Source: Dirofilaria immitis
Lineage: Eukaryota > Nematoda > Chromadorea > Rhabditida > Onchocercidae
Direction: 5' to 3'
Assembly: GCA_024305405.1 (NCBI GenBank)
Contig: JAKNDB010000087.1
Span: 7,504,501 to 7,568,500 of the forward strand
Length of the DNA stretch: 64,000 bases
Below the pieces are notes generated by a model. That model saw only the letters and a list, made by a program, of their open reading frames with translations. It was not told the origin of the DNA and did not search any database. Within the stretch, counting starts at the first letter, position 1; each line of letters opens with the position of its first letter. Below are positions 25,287 to 39,533 of this stretch, piece by piece. The position numbers were made by a program, and so were the translations under genes.

Positions 25287-28200
25287 AATTAATAATTCTG
25301 TGCAGTTTAAAATATCTGTTAAAATTTCCTTTAAGTATTTGATCTGGTTCCAGCGGTAGATTAATTAGGTTAATTACCATTTGAAATTCAAATCATTAAC
25401 GTCTATCCAATCCCTAAATTCGCTTATGACATTCACGACAACCAAAAGGGAAACAGTGGGCTGTAACACATATGATAAAGTTAAATTTAATCGAGCAAAA
25501 TGTACTAAAATAAGTTATCAAAAGGATCGCACAATTATCAATTTGATAACGAGCGTAACATCATTATTGAAATTTCTGTTTTGATCACTCTTTTCTAAGC
25601 TTATTTCATAATTGAATAATCATTTTAGTATCATATTTATTGGTCAGATTCAAGCTCATACATAATAAACAAACAAGCAAATGTGATTTATGCGCTAAAA
25701 CAGTAAGACAATTGAAAGAGAAATTCTTAAAAATTTTTTAAAATCAATATTACAGATCGAGCAGGAACTAATCGTCAAATGATGTGAATATCGCACTCTT
25801 AAAACTCTACAGGAAAAAATAAATAAACCATCTATTGAATACTTTTTCTCTCATTTTTTTCTTGAATAATGTGACATATTTTTAAATGTCATTTTAACAA
25901 TGACAGAGAAATGGTTTTTTTCTTTTTTTTCTGGCAAATCTAAGAATACTTCAAGGATGTTTTCACTGTACTTTAGATTTTATTGACGATTATCTCCCAT
26001 TTAAAAATAAATCTATAACTCCGTAAATTTTACAACTTGACCTACTGTTGCTAAAAATTAACAATAGGTTTTGGATAGAAGCAAACTTAACATAAATAAA
26101 TGTCGAGAAGAAGAAAAAAATAATTAGTTTAAATAAGTTATTTTAAATCCAAATCAATTTTAATCTGCAAAAACAGAAATTAACAAAATAAGCATGAATA
26201 AACAGTGAATTAAAATAAATTAGCAAAGAATGAAAACAAAAAAGTATCAATGAAGATTTTTTTATGATAATAGGAAATTGAGAATTTGATAGCTTCTTTT
26301 AAAATATGCTAAATTCAAATTATACCAATCAATAAAAGCAGCAATTAAGGAATGGAAAAGCAAACCTGAAATATTGTTTTTGATGAAAACAGTCAAAAGT
26401 AATAAATAAATAAACGATTGAAGGAATGAATGAAATGGTCACATCTATATATCTGCAGCGTCGTTTACGTTTTGTATAGCCACAACTGTTCGAAGATAGA
26501 AATTCCTTTGTCTGGTCACACAAACATTTGTGTAAAGTTCGATAGATTAAATGACGTTGGTAATGCTAATAGACTTAGAGGATAAAAATTAAATTATTTT
26601 TAAAAGCTTAATCGTCCATGGCCTAATTTAAAGTGAAATTAATGACGTTTATAAATTTGCATATCATCGAAATTTGAAAAGCTTATCGTTTCTAAATATA
26701 TATTTTATTTCCATGAAAATAGAACGCGAATTTCGAATTTAAATTAAAATTCAATTGAAAATCTAGCTGGTGATTATACTCTGATATAAAAAATATAAAT
26801 ACGAATTTTCACATTTTCAAAATCTGCATTTTCGAAATTTTCAAAAAAATATAAGCTTCAAAATTCTTGACAGATTATTCCAAAGATCAGCCGAATCCTA
26901 TGACAAGGTAAAATTATATACAGATTTCTAGACTTACAATTTTTAGTGTACTTACAATGTTAAAATTAATAGTAGTAAACATCCATACTTTGAAATTTTG
27001 AACTTTTTTGAGTATTTCAAAAATATTTCATTTCTTAAGTTACATAATTTCTCTCATAATCTTAGAAGTTTTGACATACAAAGTCATCAAGTATAAACTA
27101 AATCATTTTGCAAATGCAAAACAAAATAAATAAAAAATGATAATTTTGGAAGAGAATGACAACAAGGCAAAGTAATTATAAGTCAGCATGACAAGAAAAG
27201 TGTAACATTATAGATGAGCTTTTTGAACATTTAAAAAAATATTCCATTACTAGTATTACAGTGGAAATCGTTCGATTCAAAGTTTTAAAGAAATATCATT
27301 GATCGCTGCTTCAATGCGTATTACATATAGTATTTGAAGGAAATGAAATAAAACACACTTTTGGTAAATTTCATACATCGAAAAAGATTTCAATACAAAA
27401 AAACAAAATCAAAAACAGATGAAAATTTATTACAATTTTCCATTTGTCAACTTTTTATTCAGCGTGTAACGAATTAAACTTCTATTCTATTGTGGTATAG
27501 GAATTGTAAGAATTTTTGGTGCCTTTGTAGCAGAATGAAAATTTTTTTTTTTTGATATTACCATATGATAGCTTTGATCCATAATTCATTCAATAAGTTC
27601 ATCTTCGAAAATACATTATTTACGTAACTGATTTCCCGTAAGTTCATCCAATGAATTTATTGATATCAGCCCATGCTGGACTTTCTTTGCAATTTTTCAT
27701 TTATTATCGCATTTACTATCCACTGACAATTTAAAAATATTGAAAACGAGAAGCGTTTTTCTTCGAGAATTGATAGAAGTTTGACAGATTACAAAAAATA
27801 TTAACGGAATTCGTGATATGATCATAAGAGCCTAAAATAAGCTTTTTTTTAAACAATTTTGATGTTTGTTTACATATTCACTTACTTTATCTAACACACA
27901 AAATTCTTTTAAAGAAAGGAAAGCGAAATATCTTCTAGCAAAATACAAACTTTTACAAACATTTTTCTCCGCCAAATTAATTATTTCTCAATACCAATTA
28001 AAATCTTAATTGTTATTAACTCGCGTATAAGTTAAAAAGATTTATATTCTATTATCTGTTGACATTTTTTGTAAAAGATAGGTATAAATAAATAATTGAG
28101 AGAAAAAAATAAAATGTAAGCTCATTTTTTTTGTTATTTATAATGAATTATTGGCTTGTAATTAGATAAAAATATAAAAAAGAAAAGAATAAAAAAGGAA

Positions 28201-31200
28201 AAATTTGGTTCAAATTAGTATTCATAATAATTATTAAAAATTAGTCTTTGCAATTTCCATGCTGAAACATAATTAACATGAACGAGATGACCTAACAAAA
28301 TCAATGAATTCGAGATGAGATTTAGAAGAATGCAAATAAAATAAGGTTTTATGCAAGTACACAGGGAAGTACGACCTTGGCTGAATAGGATTAAAATTGT
28401 CATGGAACCTAAGCATTATTCGTAAATCCTTAGTTATTATGAGGAAAAATTTATGTTATAATAGAAAACATAATAATTCTGGAATTAGAAAAGAGCAATT
28501 TTAAATAACTTGAAAGAATGTTTTTATTAAATTGCTTAGTAAAAATAATTAATTATTTTAATATTCGATGAATGCAGAAATTGCTAGATTTCCTATTTAG
28601 AAAGTTTAGTTTAAAAGAATAGTTAAAGCGTTCGAAACTCAACAACTTTATTTTTCATATTTTCAAACGCATCTTTCATACATCTGAATTACTATCTTCA
28701 TTTTATTTATCTGCAGTGTGAAAAAACAAATAGAAAAATGAAAAATGAGAGTGACTACTTCACCTTAAAATATCAGCTTCTCAGCTTGTTTAAAATCTTT
28801 TAAAAATACCGGGACGTATATTTTTTTTTATTTCTGTCTTATACTTTCAGTAAATGCTAGAAATAAAAGCAGTTTTGAAGCAGTTGTGTAGAGAAGATCG
28901 ATGTTGGTTGATTATCTTTAGATAGATCTAAAAACGAATGGTGAATGAGCAAGTTGATTGATACTAAATAAAACTTTGCGCTGGTTATGTTAAATATCAT
29001 TTTTATTTTTCACTAATTTCCTGTAATCTTTTCTTTTGAGATTAAACGATGCGAATCTTTCACCTATGCAGTTTATCATTATTAAATTCCGAAATTAAAT
29101 GAAATTATTTTGTTAATCTACATGCTGTAAAGCACTGAAGATTTGGTCACTAAAAATTTTGAACATACTCAGCGAATTTTGCTCTAATTTAATTGGGAAT
29201 ATTAAAATAAGAAATAATACCTTGGGATTCAATAATTTATAAGTTAGCACATTTTATTTCGTAAATTATTCCAGAGAAATTAATGAATGTTATCAAAATA
29301 AATTCAGCTGTAGTGCATAAACTTATAATCTAATCATAATAATTTGTGATCACAAAAATACATGCTGAAATCTATGATGTTAATTCAAAAAAAGTCGTTC
29401 CTGCTCTTTCCTCAGAGAAATTGATCGTCTCCCAACAGAAGTGGACTATTTTTTTTTTTGGAATGTAAAATTTGTTAGTGTATAAATGATAATGCACTCG
29501 AGAACGCTCAATGCTCTTTATCTATGATTCGTTTACAAAAATGAATCTATGATTCTCTCTGGTATACTTATTTGACAGTGATATATGAAGAGTATTGCTA
29601 AGGAATTGCGTTGCCCATATCGATATCCAGTTAGTTTCCAGCTGTAAGAGTCTAACCTTAGAATTAGGTAAATTTCGATTAACGAGCTATAGTAACATGA
29701 GAATACAACATTCTTACTTTAACTTAATAGATATTCAAAAATTTACCACAATTTAATGTCACGAAGATCGAAATATTAGTATTTCATTGGAAATAAATTT
29801 GAGACCTTAAACTTTCCATATTTTAATTGCGTCTGTATTCACATATAGAGGTATAAAGTAATAAAATTTCTAACTAAATTTTAACTAAATCTGCAGCAAT
29901 TTGTGAGAATCAAATTCGAGAATATTTGAACAGCTGCTGATCAAATAGTGTAAAACTTTGATTTGTTAATAATGCCTTGAATCATGAACGAAAACTAATC
30001 ACAAAACTTAGAGGACTACACAATGTACATTTCTTAATTTTAATTTACTAAGCAGAAAGTGCATTATTAAGGAGAACTGGAATTATTCAAAAATAAGCAT
30101 TCATCAGGAAATATACAAAATCATGACTAAAATTTTTTATACCATTCAATAGACCATGATTGAAATAGTTAAACTAAATTCATAGCAACTAATCAATTAT
30201 TCGTTAAAGATTTTTGGATTTTAAAGACTAAAGCTAAAACCAGTATTGAGTACTCTTACCATGAATCTTCTTTAAAAGATTCAGAGAAATAGATTTGTGA
30301 TATGCCTGAAATTCAAATCACACTAATTCATAAAATACCTAATAATCACCATCGTTATACTGGCTATTAATTAAATGTCCATGATTTTATATATTTCCTG
30401 ATAAATCTTTTCGAATAATTTCAGTTCTCCTTAATAAGCTTATTTAAATCCCAGTGATACTATATCATTTCCTGTGTCAAAGAATAATCAATAATGGCAA
30501 CAATATTCCTGATCAAAAAATTTAACCTAAGCTAATAAGAAATAAACAAAGGGCGAATAAATTTTAGCAATATAATTAATTGCACTTGTCAGCAACTGAA
30601 AAATGAAATTATCAAGTGAATTCTTTTCTTAAAAGTTAATAGAGGTCAGCATACTTTTACTAAATATAATCAAATCAAATCTTATGCATACATGGAGTAA
30701 TGGCAGCAGTTAGTAATACCAAGCAATCAAATAATGACAAGGTCATTCCATACTGTGACAGATGATTAACTGATAGTAGTCAGTCAATGAAATTTTCTCG
30801 CTTCATTGGAAAAGCAAAGAAAAAATGTAAAAATAGTATTCACTTAGAGTATCCTTTTTAATCAAAATATGCAAAATAAGACTTTAAAAATTTTCACTTA
30901 AACTCTTAGGAAGAATTGCATATTAAATTTCAATTTAATAATTTTATTGCTTATAAGAAATTTAAAGCAATTCTGCCACTAATTTTAATCAATTTAAACT
31001 GCCATTAAGAGAATATTAACAATTTTCGGAATTTTAAGAATTTCAAAAAGAAATAACGACAGTTCTACGCAAGATGAGAGCTACAGACAGTGAGAATACG
31101 GGTAATAACAACTGAAGAGAAATTAAATGATTTCATCTACAAAGTATCACGAGGAGTAAAAATGATCTAATATACGGTTTAATAATGAATACCTACCTAT

Positions 31201-31826
31201 CCAATTAAATTATCAAGTAACAGTAGACAGCGGATCTGCAAGGGAAAAAGTGCACGGCAATCGTCGGCATGTGCAAGCAAGTGTTGCGGGTACACTCACA
31301 GATTCTTTAGAAAAGATTGTCTCATCAAATGACGTACTGCCAAACGGCAGTCTATTACAACGCACTTCGCTCTATTGATCGTTATCAGCAAATCATTAAA
31401 TGTTAGTAAAAATCGCTCGAAGTATTAACTTGTGAGGATAAGCAAAATTCCACCAGATTAAAGACACTTTAAAAACAAAATATATTGGCTCATTATGGCT
31501 TAATATTATCAGTTATCAATATAAACAACTACATAAGCACACTCCATATTCTCTAATTCCCACGGAAAAATAAAAAATCTTTCAGAAATAATGCTATCTC
31601 GAAAAAGACTCACGATGGCACACATTAAAAAATCCATCTAAATCTTCTCTTTACTTTTCTGCTTTCGAAGAATTTATCGAGATAACGCAGGTAAGACAAG
31701 TAAATTTTGCAACATAAATAACCGGTAGAACGTCAAAAAATTAAACAAATACAACGGTATTATTTCTTCCTGAATATTAAGTTTTATCACTGTTATTTGT
31801 AAATCCAAATCATTGCTAGAAATATT
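25287..31826. other. 6.5-kb gene-poor interval upstream of KANK
   Basis: Very AT-rich DNA between the KANK start and the 3' end of the ZCCHC9-like gene. It presumably holds the KANK promoter and any 5' UTR exon. A short minus-strand open stretch with basic residues near 26523-26440 (YTKRKRRCRYID) has no clear splice sites and is not called. A GC-richer island at 31205-31385 is listed separately. I see no transposon or RNA gene. Confidence 0.6.
31205..31385. other. GC- and CpG-richer island in AT-rich DNA
   Basis: About 180 bp with markedly more G, C and CpG than its surroundings. One + strand frame is open from about 31168 to a TGA near 31378. It reads like a plausible peptide (VDSGSAREKVHGNRRHVQAS), but it has no start codon and no clear splice sites. 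One minus-strand frame is also open. It could be a conserved regulatory block, a relic exon, or an exon of an unseen gene. Confidence 0.4.
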
Positions 31827-34066
31827 TTATATGCTCACGAATTTTCTTTCTAACTTCTCCCTCTTTGTTCCCTTGCACACAGTACTGCTTTCGATGGAGA
31901 TAATGTCATCATCACCGCCAGTAGCGCTATTTCTTGCAGCAACTAGTGACTCTTAAAAATTAGATTAGTGCAGTATAAAGAGTTTTTCAAAATATTGAAA
32001 GATAATTAAAATCATATTATCAATGTAACTCAAATTCAACTGCCTGAAAAATTAACTTTTCTTATTTATATTCCTGTAGCAATTGTGCTGCTTCTTGTAC
32101 TTTCACTAGCATCTCAAAATAAAATGAGCAGGCAAAACTATTTATATTCGCCAAAATTAACAGATTTAACAGACTATTTCATATTTGTATAATTTGAATA
32201 ATTTTGAATGAAGAACATACCTGCTTGGCTACTATCATTAACAACTTTCCTAAGCGAACAACTTTTTTTCAAATGCTTTTGTGAACCACACAGATTACAT
32301 GAGCCCCTAAAATAAGGAATAAATGCTCGCATAAACACAGAACGAGCCAAAAATTTTCGATCAAAAATATTTATTCTTATTCAGGAGGAAATATTATCTT
32401 CTTGGAAAATCTGTCCAAAAAAATGACCATTCTCGATGTCGGGAAGATTTTTTAATTTTTAAGAATAGATATTTAGTGACCGATTTTTCAATTCTGGCAT
32501 TTCCAAATTCAGAATTGATTTAAAGACATGATATGTCTTTATCATTATTTTGCCCCTATTTTATACAATAGAATCTTTACATGAATTTCCAAGTTAAAAT
32601 CTTAATCTTAAAATCAATTTTATATCAGAATGACTAGAATAAACATGATATACGATATAAAGCAAAAGTTATGCTGCCAAATCATTACTAAGAAAAAGTA
32701 CTTACCATCTGGATATATACCGTTTGCATTTTTGTCACAATCTCTGGAGAGATGCCCTTGTTGTTTGCATACAAAGCATGTAGCATATGGAAAACCTTGA
32801 AGCAACATAAAAATATACTCAACTTTTGAAATATATTCATATTTAGGTAAATGTAATATCCAATAAAATTTAGATGAATAAAACAGATAAACCAAGAGCA
32901 TAAAAATATCCTACATAATAAAGTCTCCGTAATTAGGTATTAAGAAATATAACAAAGAAATAATGTTAAATTCACCAGAATAAATATAGAAACGTACCAC
33001 GAACGTTTTCACGATGACAACGCGACAATATATGCTCTGTAGAACCACATTTGAAGCAAATTCCGGATCCCATAATCTCTCCATCTTTTTCTGGACATTC
33101 CGAAAACTTGTGACCTGTTTGCCGACAAAAAAACAGCACTAAAAACTACGTATAATTAATGTGTAAGAAAAACCATTCAAAACCAAACAGCCAAATCTAA
33201 ATATGCTTAGAAAAGCTACTTACCGAGTTACTTCCTTTCTCTGATTGTCGCTTTATTCGACGATTTTCACGTTTTCTCCATTTTTTGACAAGTAATGCTC
33301 CATCTTTGTAAGCAAGTTTACCAGACGCCACATATCCATTGACCAACTGTTTAATATCACCTAGCGTTTGTTCCTCCGTAGAATCAAGTCTTGCTGACAA
33401 ATTGTTGACCAGTATTTCCTTAATTTTTTTGTAAAACGAAAAGCTACCTAGGAGATATTTCTCGATTTTAAGTTTCCAGTTATAGATTTTAATTTAAGAA
33501 TGACCATAGAATATTAAGCATTAATTTGATACAATCATTAGTTTAAAGCGGTCTTATCATAAAAAGAACAAAAAGAAAATGACATAACAAAGAAATCAAA
33601 AATGTAAAAAATACTACTAAAGTACTGAATGAAGTTTACTGTTTCAGATCCTATCATCCTCATAATGAGATAAGCAGCAATGTTGAATTAAGGCTAGAAA
33701 ATATTTAAATATCTTATTACAATTGTATGATATATGAACACTGACAGAGCAATATCTATTTCATGAAGAACAGATAAAACAGATAGCGGAAATCATTTAT
33801 ATACGAATTCAATTTATTGTGCTGTAGTTAGAAAATAAGATATTAAGGACTATTTCAAAATTCATTCAAAATAATAAAAATAATCTCACCCTGTTCTGTT
33901 TCTGCTTTTTCTGCCACTGCCAACTTCTCCATTTCCTTATTAGCTTTGCAGCCTGTGATTTTTCCAGTTGTCCATCTTTCCATAACTGGCGAACTCTTCG
34001 TTTCACTTCTTCCAAATCTGTCACTGTGATTAACGACTTTGCTAATTTTGACAAATCCTTAAACAT
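31827..34066 (-). CDS. ZCCHC9-like protein with four CCHC zinc knuckles
   Basis: Exons (high to low): 34066-33890, 33418-33224, 33138-32998, 32795-32706, 32306-32221, 31951-31827. About 271 residues. The N-terminal half is basic and contains two related ~32-residue helical modules, each ending in a K(L/V)xxKWR motif. The C-terminal half has four knuckles: a first with ligands C-RQTG-H-KFSE-C, then CFKCGSTEHILSRC, CFVCKQQGHLSRDC and CNLCGSQKHLKKSC. Order, spacing and the linker NGIYPDG match ZCCHC9 proteins, which are nucleolar RNA-associated factors. Two one-base gaps break the frame: an A7 run at 33127-33133 (where the first knuckle loses its first Cys) and a C4 run at 32304-32307. The start was placed at ATG 34066 (MFKDLSK), but that ATG lies just before a usable acceptor. 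An upstream exon near 34545-34500, with gtaagt donor, is possible. A second possible terminal exon lies at 32112-32066. Confidence 0.85.
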
Positions 34067-37000
34067 GAAATTAACTACTTGTAAGTACGTTAATCAAAAA
34101 TGATGTAAACAAGCTTGCATAAAAGATAAATTGAGATATTCTACATAAAGGAGGAATGGATGAAAAAAACCTGTGAGGTCATTACACAACTGATTTCAGT
34201 ATGTCTAGCTTTTCTTCACATTTAGTCGCATTCTCTCAGAGCATACTGACTACTCGTTCTTTTACGCGAAATGATTCCTTCAATGATGCGCTAACAAACT
34301 GAAAAGCCCTGTATTCATAATATTAAATTAACATACCAATATAAGGAGCAATGTAATACTGTTGGATCTTCCTTCATTTTTTTTTTTTTTTACAAATTAA
34401 TACATTTCAATTTCGTCTTACTACTAATTTCCCTTTACATAAAGCAGGAATGAATAAAAAAACCTGAGGGGTTTTCTAAATTCCACACCACGCACTTACA
34501 TTATAGCGCCTCTCAATCTCCACATTTCTCTCGGAAACACTACCCCCACCATCTCTTGCCTACATTCTGGAAATTCTGTGAAATCGAAACACAACTGGAA
34601 ATTTCGATCTCGGTTAATTTAACTAGTAGCGCCATGAAAATGATTATCCTAGCATTTAACATATCGTGCATTGGACCGAGATTGAACATTATCAGACTCA
34701 AGTATTTGTAATATAACTCTTTATTTAAAAATATCACAAAGTAATTTGAGAGGCTTTTTATATTTTGCATGGAAGACTTATGATTTTTTTGTATTTTTAT
34801 TTTAAAGTTTTCTTCGTTATATTTCTCCTAATAATATCATCTACTTTGAAGTATTTTTTTACAATTCTTTTAATAAGGCATTTTATTTTTTATACCCATA
34901 CTCTATTTGTAATTGTATTATCATACTAAATAGTTTCTTATCATCATTCGATGTTTTTTTTTATCTTTGTCTTTATCTTATCAATAATAAAGTTTGTTGA
35001 TTTTTTTAATATTTAACGTGATTTTTTCCTATCAATTACTATTATAACTACGAAGAAAATATCATTTCCAAAATTCTCCCAAGTCGTAACTAAGTAGCGC
35101 ATTATCGTTTTAATTGTGATATTTCTTATAAGTTATGTATATTTTCAACAGTATCTTTCATAAATAATAATTGATTCAAAGTGCAGTATAAAAACAAAAT
35201 GAAAATAAGAAATATTTTTGATTTAATTTTGGAATCAACAAAACACATTTTATTAGCTGTATCACATAATCACAAATCTTGTTTGATTAATTTAGGGATA
35301 ATTCACTTTTGATGGATGTATCATCTGTAATTTCTTATATTTTCAAGTCTTTAACATGCATCATGCAATTTCAAATCCCAATATCTTCTCTTGCAATTGT
35401 AAACGTATCATCTTTCGATTAGTGAAATGTTCAGCAGCATAATGTTCACCTGTTTTAATTATGATTACATTTGTTGCAACTGATGTCTCGACACTAAAAG
35501 AGTGGGAAAAAATTCATAACGATTTGTTTTGGTAGCAGAGTTTAAACTTATCATAATTAATCATAGAATTGATGATTGGTAACGATAAATAAGTTTGAAG
35601 GTAGTATTTCTCGGATTTAGGAAAGAGTAAACAGTTTTCCGCATATCTCATAATAATTATTTGAAGAAAAGGATGCCTAAATGTCCACTCAATAAATTCA
35701 TATTGTTTCTGTTAAATTTATCAAAGGCATGCATCAACTAAGTGAATTTCGTGAAATATCTAATCAAAATGATTATCTTTAAGTTTTTTAATTCGGTTTA
35801 AATTACCGAATTAATTTAAAAAATGCGCATTTATCATAAGATCACTAAACTTTATCCTACAGGATAAACAAATCTATTTTAAGTTCTCTGTAATTTAAGT
35901 GAAAGAATTAATTTTCTTTTCTAGTAGATTTTCTACTGCAAATTGATCTTTGAGTTCGTGACCTAAACATTTTTCAATGGTGTAGACGTGATCAATGTTG
36001 CTTGATCATAATTCTGAAAATTTACTGTGATATACACAAAAACAAATAGCAACATGGAAACATGTATTTAATATTCAATATTACCGAATACTTGCAATTT
36101 GTCAAATGTTCAATCAATATTAATGAACGCAAACAGATTTCCCTTTCATGAAATTGAAGATGAAAACAAGGAATTGAGGGAATAATAAAAAAAAAAACAT
36201 GAGGAAAGGCCGGGCTGGTGAAGTTTTAATACACATGAATTGTATTTCATACATAATACACTTCTTAACCAGAGATTAGAGTAATATATCTCCTCCTGCA
36301 CATGCCAATTTTTGATAAAATTACGACAATCATTTAATTTGCTGAAATTTTCTTGTATGGACTGCTTGTAGAATGAAAGAAAGAAGTAATGTACAAATTT
36401 CTTTATTTTTTCATTTAAAATTATTATTATCTTCAGTATTTTTAAACAGTGAACAGAAAAGTAATTCCAACTCTTTTCGAAGTCTTCTCAGGCTGATTGA
36501 TACAGCAATATTATTTAATGAAAATTCAAAATATTTTAAAAATAAATTTGGGATTTTCGAAATTCAAGTTTAATTATATGCCGTAATTATAGCACAATTA
36601 AAAGTTCACATAACTACTATCGATAGTATTGATGTTTAATTTCTCTAATCAATATAATGATTGTAATTAATGCGATTGTATAATTCAAAGCTTTAAGTTA
36701 GCAATAGTATAATTTGATCTGACCACGCATAAATAACCCTATATTGCAAATATCGATGATTGACAGGTTAACGATAAAAATCGTATCAATTAAATGGAAT
36801 TAAGTCATATATAAAGTGGCAGTGCAGGTGAAGACAACTACTACAAATGATTTAAACAGATTTGAAAACAAGTGCAGGAATTTAAATGTTTTTGAAACCA
36901 TTTTAGTAAGTTTTATGATAATTTACAAACAAAGAGAGATGCGCTTTGAATACGATAATGCAAAGCAATAGTTTTAATAGTTATATACTGATGTATACTG

Positions 37001-39533
37001 ACCGCGCAATTCGAAGTGAGTGTTGTTTTTATCTCTTGGAGGTATATGCATGAGTAGCCTAACTGTTCAATTTATAATTTTTCATTTCATCACCTCAATT
37101 TTTCCTGTAATTCCAGCACAAAAATTATCAATTATCTATTGGAAGATTACAATTTCAGAAAATAAAATAATATTATTTTCAAAGCATTTAAAATGCAAAA
37201 TTATATTGCATTAAGCTGAAATATTATTTAATTCAATAAAATTGTATGTATTATATATGATAAGATAACTAGCTAGCTAAAACAGTTCTCAATTAGATAA
37301 AACTATTAAAAATATTTAGATTCAAATAAGATTATCTGAATTTTTGGATTTCAAAGATGAACGAAAAACAATAGGCTACTCATATGAACAACAACAACAA
37401 CACACAAAAAGAGGATTATTGACAATGTAAGAACAGTTCAGGAGGCTTAAAGCCCAAATTTAAAATTTAATTTTAAATTCAAAAACACATATATTAATGA
37501 AAAAAAAAAAGCTTTTCTTTCTTTCATACAACCCGTCTTCGTCAATAATATGTGCCTAGAACAGAGAAGAAGCCAGGAAAATACTCTTATACACGCATAG
37601 TTTTAAGTTAAACACAAATAAATGGACACAAAACAAAGAACAAAAACAACAACTCAAGTAATGAAATCTAACCGGATACCTTTTTTCAAAATAGGAAATA
37701 TACCGTCGCCTGGAAAAGAAGAAAAATAAATAAAACCCGTACGGGAGAGTGAAATAAATCGCCTGCAAAGGATATAAAATTTGTCATCATGTAATTTTTA
37801 AATATTCGTCATTGTTTTATTTTAAAAACTATCGATATTTCATCACATCGTTTTATGTTATAATCAAATTTGAAAAGTTTTTAAATTAAGCAATCTTAAT
37901 TTATCCTAATTATTTCTATCATTGAACTATCAGTGAATTGTTTCTCTTGCACGATATTTATGTGCAATATTAAAAATGAAGATCATTAAAGGAAAGAATT
38001 TAAAAATTGAAGCCAAATGTTAGCTTTGATCTATAATTAATAGTTGTAAAAAATAAGTTTTTTTTCTTTCTGTTAGAAAATCCATCTTATACCTAAATGT
38101 TTTCAAAATTTTCAAAAAGCGAAGTGTATCTCGAGTAATCTTTACACTCGACTACTCGATTTTGAAATATGTCTCTACGGATCTGAATATGTGCGAAACA
38201 AATAATCATAGAGTAACATAATAAAAAAACTAAACTATGCAATACAAGTTGTATAGAGGAACGAAAAATGAAATGGAATTCAGGAAATAGTAGAGAAAGT
38301 CTGAAGAAGGAAACAGGTTCTGCATGGTACTTTTAGGATTAGTTTAAGAGGCGACCAAGTAACGGTGACATTTCATGATTTGAGCACAAAATAAAAAGAA
38401 AAATAATATGAAGATGTAAAATGAAACAAATTTAGTTTTTTAAAAATTCTCAAAGCATTTTGCTTCAAGATAAATTTTTAATTTAAATATATTACAATAA
38501 GAAAAATTGAAATTGCAGTCAAGAGTTGGATAGAATTCTTGCTTAGGATTATAATAAAGAGAAATAATTGAAACTAGTTAGAATGAGATTGCTGTCGCTT
38601 TTGGACAACTGCAGGAAGGATAGAAAGACACAAGTCGAAGGACGATTATTTTTAAAAATGAAAATTATTAATTTTAAAAATATTCAAGATTGCTTCAGAA
38701 AAGATAGCGATTAGAAAGTTATTTATGATAGAGGAAGTGACGATGATTTTAACAGAAATAAAGCGTCTTCCTGGAACTTACTCCTCTCCAGCACATTCAT
38801 TTATGGTAAAAAAATTCAACTAAACATTTAAGAACCAAAAATGTTAGCTTGATTTCGTTTTCATCGTTTGAAGAACTACTCGACAAAAGGTAATTCCTTG
38901 CAAGCTTTTATAAGTTACCGAAAGAAGTTTTATAATCTTTAAAAAATTTTTGTCAACAATGATAAAATTATCTTTCCGCTATTTTCAATCACTTCTTCCG
39001 ACAATTTAATTTGTGATGGAATAATGGCTTATTTAAAAAACAAACCTTTAATTATCCTGGGCAGCAATAATCACTATCATGTGTCTAAATCATGCCTAAT
39101 AAGTTAAAGACTGAAATATCTAAGTACAATTATATTTTATTTCAGACAGGCCTAAATTAGAAATGATGGCTAATTAAACAATTTCAGTGAAAATCTGCTT
39201 CACATGAAATTCAGCATACCTTACATCAGCACTGATTTCGAATAAATTTAGCTGTGCATAGAATTAGTAAAGATAATGTCATCTTCTTTTTTGTCATCAG
39301 TACATTAATATAATAATCATTTTTGCTAAAGAAATAACTTTACAATATTACAAAATTCATTGAGTTCAACTTAAACAATGCACAAACCAAGTTATTCTTT
39401 AAGGAATGTTTTTATCTACATGCAAAGAATTGCAGTAGAAGCAGAAGGAGTCGCTAGAAAGGATAGTTATACTGATGATGGTATATTCTGATTGCTTCCT
39501 AATTTAAAACCCGAGCGATAAACTTCTTTTATT
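34067..39533. other. Gene-poor interval between ZCCHC9-like and lin-29-like genes
   Basis: AT-rich, with no convincing exon except a possible first exon for the ZCCHC9-like gene (34545-34500, minus). A ~30-bp motif occurs twice, about 295 bp apart, at 34144-34175 and 34440-34472 (taaaG/CaGGAATG..aaaaaaaCCTG). Nothing else is visible. Confidence 0.55.
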
